A stretch of 57,380 nucleotides of DNA from Clostridioides difficile (GTDB taxonomy: Bacteria; Bacillota; Clostridia; Peptostreptococcales; Peptostreptococcaceae), in the NCBI RefSeq assembly GCF_900243075.1, contig NZ_OEZH01000074.1:1-57380 (forward strand). The letters run 5' to 3'. Below are positions 54,320 through 57,380 of the stretch, piece by piece. Each line of letters starts with the position of its first letter. Within the stretch, counting starts at the first letter, position 1. The position numbers and the translations under genes were made by a program. The notes under the pieces were generated by a model. That model was not told where the DNA came from and made no database searches. It saw only the letters and a program-made list of their open reading frames with translations.

Positions 54320-55282
54320 ATGAATAAGTTATGGAACAACTTGATTATTAAGAACAAAGACAAAAAAGTACGTTCAGGGTGGATTATTATAGCTGTTATG
54401 GCTACCTTTTACATACTTGAGTATTATTCAGGATTTATACTTATAGAAGTATTACGAAAGATTTTGATTGCTACAGGAGATATTAATCCAAAAACAAACT
54501 ATTTTTCAGAATATGCCAATTGGCTAAATGATGTTGGCTTACCAATTATACTTCAAATTTTAACAGATGCACTTATGATTATCATACCTATAATCACATG
54601 GAGATTTATTATGAAAAATCCGATTAGCGAAATGGGATTACATTCTTTTAAGGTTAAGAAAAAAGACAGCTATGTAGGAATGTTATTAGGAATATTTAAT
54701 TGTACAGTAATCTTTATTATAACAATAACAGTTGGTGGTGGGCATGTTGTTTCATGGGTACCAAAAATTTCATCTTTAACAGTTTCCTGGATAGTTGTCT
54801 TTGTTGTAGTTGCTTTTGCAGAAGAAATTTTAAATCGCGGTTTTTTTATGGCAGTTTTACGAAGATGTAAAAATGTTTATTTTATAATGATTGTTCCATC
54901 TGTTATTTTTGGACTGATTCATATATGGAATCCCGATGTGACATTTTTGTCTGTAGTTAATATTATAATTATTGGAATTCTTTTTTCATATATGTTTATA
55001 AAATCTTCGAATATTTGGATGTGTATAGGTTATCATTTTACATGGAATGTATTTCAAGGGATTATATATGGTATGCCCGTTAGTGGGCTTCAAGTACCAG
55101 GTATTATAACTACACAAATAAATCATAGCAATCTATTAAATGGTGGGATGTTTGGTATTGAAGGTGGAATTTTGACTACTTTTGTTAATCTGCTTAGTTT
55201 TATATTTGTATGGTATTATTATAGAGATTCTAAGTATGATTTTGTTAGTAACAAAGTAAATGTACACAATATTAAGAATTAG
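54320..55282 (+). CDS. CPBP family (CAAX-type) intramembrane metalloprotease
   Basis: A 320-residue integral membrane protein with about eight hydrophobic segments. CPBP motif 1 is AFAEEILNRGFFMAVLRR (EExxxR), motif 2 is FGLIHIWNP and motif 3 is IGYHFTWNVFQG, so the catalytic Glu and His residues are intact. The family covers prenyl protein processing in eukaryotes and bacteriocin immunity or peptide maturation in bacteria. TTAGGAGGA lies upstream of the ATG. No bacteriocin precursor is seen next to it. Its terminator is a palindrome at 55404-55439. Confidence 0.85.
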   Translation: MNKLWNNLIIKNKDKKVRSGWIIIAVMATFYILEYYSGFILIEVLRKILIATGDINPKTNYFSEYANWLNDVGLPIILQILTDALMIIIPIITWRFIMKNPISEMGLHSFKVKKKDSYVGMLLGIFNCTVIFIITITVGGGHVVSWVPKISSLTVSWIVVFVVVAFAEEILNRGFFMAVLRRCKNVYFIMIVPSVIFGLIHIWNPDVTFLSVVNIIIIGILFSYMFIKSSNIWMCIGYHFTWNVFQGIIYGMPVSGLQVPGIITTQINHSNLLNGGMFGIEGGILTTFVNLLSFIFVWYYYRDSKYDFVSNKVNVHNIKN

Positions 55283-55403
55283 TTAATTATAATAAATTTT
55301 AATAATATCTTCTAGGCTTCAAGTATTCTGTAGGGTTATTTGAAATTTACAAAATATAATCATTCAGAATATTGCATGTTGTTAAATTTTAATATAAATA
55401 TAA

Positions 55404-55441
55404 AAATAACTTGGAGATTCTATTTATTCCAAGTTATTTAA
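55404..55441. terminator. terminator after the CPBP gene
   Basis: AAATAACTTGG pairs perfectly with CCAAGTTATTT around a 14-base loop. The T-run is short. Confidence 0.6.
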
Positions 55442-55486
55442 TAAACTAGTATTTATGTATAAAGAATTATAATATATTTTACTAAT

Positions 55487-55723
55487 TTAAGATAAAAATA
55501 ATAATTTTTTATAGGTGGAATCTTTGCTTAATATAGAAATTAATGATAAGGTCATTCCACCTGTTTCCTCTAAAAAAGATGTGTTTTCTATTGTTTCTAA
55601 ATCATTAAATGTTTTAAAGCCGTATCTTAATTATGAATCAAACAATTGAAATATTTCATCTAAAGTTTTTTCAAGGTTGTATAGATAAATAATATCATTT
55701 GTTTCTTTGTACACTGATGTCAT
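55487..55723 (-). pseudogene. degenerate reading frame with one internal stop
   Basis: On the minus strand an ATG at 55723 opens a frame of 79 codons interrupted by a single TAA after 30 residues and then read on to a TAA at 55487. The first part begins MTSVYKETND and the second part contains FNDLETIENTSFLEE. Composition looks protein-like, but no ribosome binding site is visible. It starts 20 bases after the end of the second CPBP gene, so it may be the decayed remnant of a gene co-transcribed with it. Weak call. Confidence 0.3.
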
Positions 55724-55742
55724 TATAGAAAAAATTTAATAA

Positions 55743-56714
55743 CTATCCTTTATATTCTTTTGTAAATAGAAATGGAACATAAAAAATTAAAACAACTATA
55801 GATACTATTAATATATCATGATAAGTAATAGTTGATTCTTTAGAATTTGAGATGAGAAAAGCACTATTATTTAAAATATGAATTATAGCGCAAAACCAGA
55901 TGTTCTTAGTTTTTATATAAAGATATCCTAAAAATATTGAAATTCCAACTATATGTATTGAACGTAATATTAATCCTAATATTGGTGTTTCAGGTGTATA
56001 TAATGTAAATATTAGTGGTAAGTGCCACAAACTCCAACACATACCTAATATTATAACTCCTAATTTTTTACCAAATTTATCAAAAAAAATATTCTGTAAA
56101 AAACCTCTCCAAGCATATTCTTCACTAAAAAAAATATAAATAGTAGTTAATGATGTTATTGGAGTAAATATAAATTTTATGATACCACTATAACTAGGTT
56201 GAGTTCCTTGTAGTATTAAGATAAATGATGTTGGAACAATTACAGAAATCATAAAGTAAATAATTAACAAAGAACCTAGTTTAATATTTTTTATTGGATA
56301 TAGATTTTTTGTATTTGATGAATAAATTATAATTGATAAACTACTTATAAAAGTTAATATTAGGTTTATAATTATAAATTCATTATTATTTATTAGATTT
56401 AGTAACTTAAGAATAATTAATAATGAATAAATAAGAAAAAATAATATGATTAGTGAATAAAATTCATACATATCATTGGTTAATCCTTCAGTATAAAATT
56501 TTGCAATAGCAACTGAAGATAGAGGTAATATCATCATGAATGATCCAAAATTTTCTGGATTAATAAATTTATTATAATACAATAGTAAACCTAATGAATA
56601 AGTTAAACCAAAGTTTATAAAGAAAAATATAATAATTTGTACTTTTTTTCTTTTTATTTCATCTTTAATAAATATTGGATTTAGAATATTTATCCACATT
56701 AATTTTAAGTTCAT
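55743..56714 (-). CDS. second CPBP family (CAAX-type) membrane protease, minus strand
   Basis: A 323-residue membrane protein with about eight hydrophobic segments. The CPBP motif is SEEYAWRGFLQNIFF, followed by GMCWSLWHLPLIF and CAIIHILNNSAF, so all three catalytic motifs are present. It is clearly distinct in sequence from the CPBP gene 460 bases away on the other strand. Very AT-rich codon use. AAGGAG lies just upstream of the ATG on its strand. Role unknown; self-immunity to peptides is one family function. Confidence 0.82.
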   Translation of the reverse strand: MNLKLMWINILNPIFIKDEIKRKKVQIIIFFFINFGLTYSLGLLLYYNKFINPENFGSFMMILPLSSVAIAKFYTEGLTNDMYEFYSLIILFFLIYSLLIILKLLNLINNNEFIIINLILTFISSLSIIIYSSNTKNLYPIKNIKLGSLLIIYFMISVIVPTSFILILQGTQPSYSGIIKFIFTPITSLTTIYIFFSEEYAWRGFLQNIFFDKFGKKLGVIILGMCWSLWHLPLIFTLYTPETPILGLILRSIHIVGISIFLGYLYIKTKNIWFCAIIHILNNSAFLISNSKESTITYHDILIVSIVVLIFYVPFLFTKEYKG

Positions 56715-57380
56715 TAATTTAATACTCCTTTACAATATAGATTCTTAACTAAATTAAAATATTTTATTGAATATTATAAATTTATGACATTCAATATTAT
56801 TAAAAAGTAATTTATAAAATTATATATAAATAATAAAACTAATTTTACTATCTACTCATATATTTAGTTATATTACAGTCAGAACTTAGTTTGCCATCAT
56901 CAAAAGGACAATAAAAAATATTTTTTATATATTTTTATTACCTTTTTACAAAAAATTTATTATTTATTGCATTAAATTAATAGGAAGTAGAGGTATTGTC
57001 GATAAAATTAATGAAGAGATTAAGCTTATGAATGTAAATTTTTATCGGTTTTTAATATTACATTTATTATTCTCTTTGATTCTAATATTTTATCTTTAAT
57101 AATTATCACATCCATCCATTTAATAAATAATAATTAAAATAAGACTGAACTACTGTTAAAGAAAAAGTTAGATAATCTAAAATAGATATTTCTAGTAAAT
57201 ATTTTATAATTCTAAAAATATAATAAAATATTAATACTATAATGAATATTTATTTAATTAATGATATATATCATTAATTAAATAAATTAAATGATTTTAA
57301 TTCACTATATGATTATAATATAGTGTTGATTTTTTAGGATTTCAATAATTTCTTATATACAAAATAATACAAAAAATTTA
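56715..57380. other. gene-poor AT-rich end of the window
   Basis: About 665 bases with very high AT content and stops in all frames. It should hold the promoter of the minus-strand CPBP gene. The only clear structure is a 40-base perfect palindrome at 57248-57287. Confidence 0.55.
57248..57287. repeat. 40-base perfect palindrome
   Basis: Positions 57248-57267 are the exact reverse complement of 57268-57287 (core TAATGATATATATCATTA). Because it is almost all A and T, it could be a bidirectional terminator, an operator or simple low-complexity sequence. Confidence 0.5.

Noticed and set aside
56690-56698. Perfect DnaA box TTATCCACA inside the second CPBP gene
   Set aside because: It is a single box inside a coding sequence with no neighbours; a chance match is likely in AT-rich DNA.

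Overview
This 57.4 kb window is a low-GC Firmicutes chromosome, almost certainly Clostridioides difficile or a very close relative. Support for that: strongly AT-rich codon use, purine-rich ribosome binding sites with TTG/GTG starts, a complete sporulation block (yyaC, spoIID, spoIIQ, spoIIID), Stickland-type 2-oxoacid metabolism, and a complete hpdBCA operon for p-hydroxyphenylacetate decarboxylase (p-cresol formation). Nearly all genes are on the + strand, as expected for leading-strand genes near an origin.

Layout. (1) 1-1340: tail of a tRNA cluster (Gly, Val, Asp, Gly, Arg), two terminators, then about 860 bases with no gene. (2) 1.3-12.7 kb: cdaA-cdaR (c-di-AMP synthesis and its regulator), then ptb-buk-ATPase-ferredoxin-VOR alpha/beta/gamma (2-oxoacid to acyl-CoA to acyl phosphate to acid plus ATP), then glmM, the glmS ribozyme and glmS. 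(3) 13-15.4 kb: a triple-rhodanese protein and a sirohaem-type reductase. (4) 15.5-21.4 kb: cell wall and sporulation genes ywmB-murA-spoIID-spoIIQ-spoIIID-mbl-fabZ, then yyaC on the other strand. (5) 22-28.6 kb: S-box riboswitch-metK, a YkvI-type transporter, recD2, comFC, and a free-standing structured RNA that I assign to the raiA motif. (6) 28.6-36.1 kb: a PTS catabolic island (PRD regulator, cellobiose-type IIA/IIB/IIC, a half-length GrdB-like protein, glycosylasparaginase, M20 dipeptidase, CutC), best read as uptake and breakdown of an asparagine-linked amino sugar. (7) 36.4-49.8 kb: a DnaA-box cluster, hpf, secA, prfB (programmed frameshift), tex, an amidohydrolase, FMN riboswitch-ribU, a DUF4116 repeat protein, and tsaE-tsaB-rimI-tsaD. 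(8) 50-54 kb: hpdB-hpdC-hpdA. (9) 54.3-57.4 kb: two unrelated CPBP (CAAX-type) membrane protease genes in AT-rich, gene-poor DNA.

The main points for a second look are these. The raiA-like RNA sits directly after comFC, but its usual partner hpf is 8 kb away, with the PTS island between them. That island carries a half-length GrdB-like protein next to a glycosylasparaginase. Two perfect DnaA boxes lie head to tail with weaker flanking boxes upstream of hpf, far from any dnaA gene in this window. The usual cdaA-cdaR-glmM-glmS order is broken by an energy-metabolism operon.
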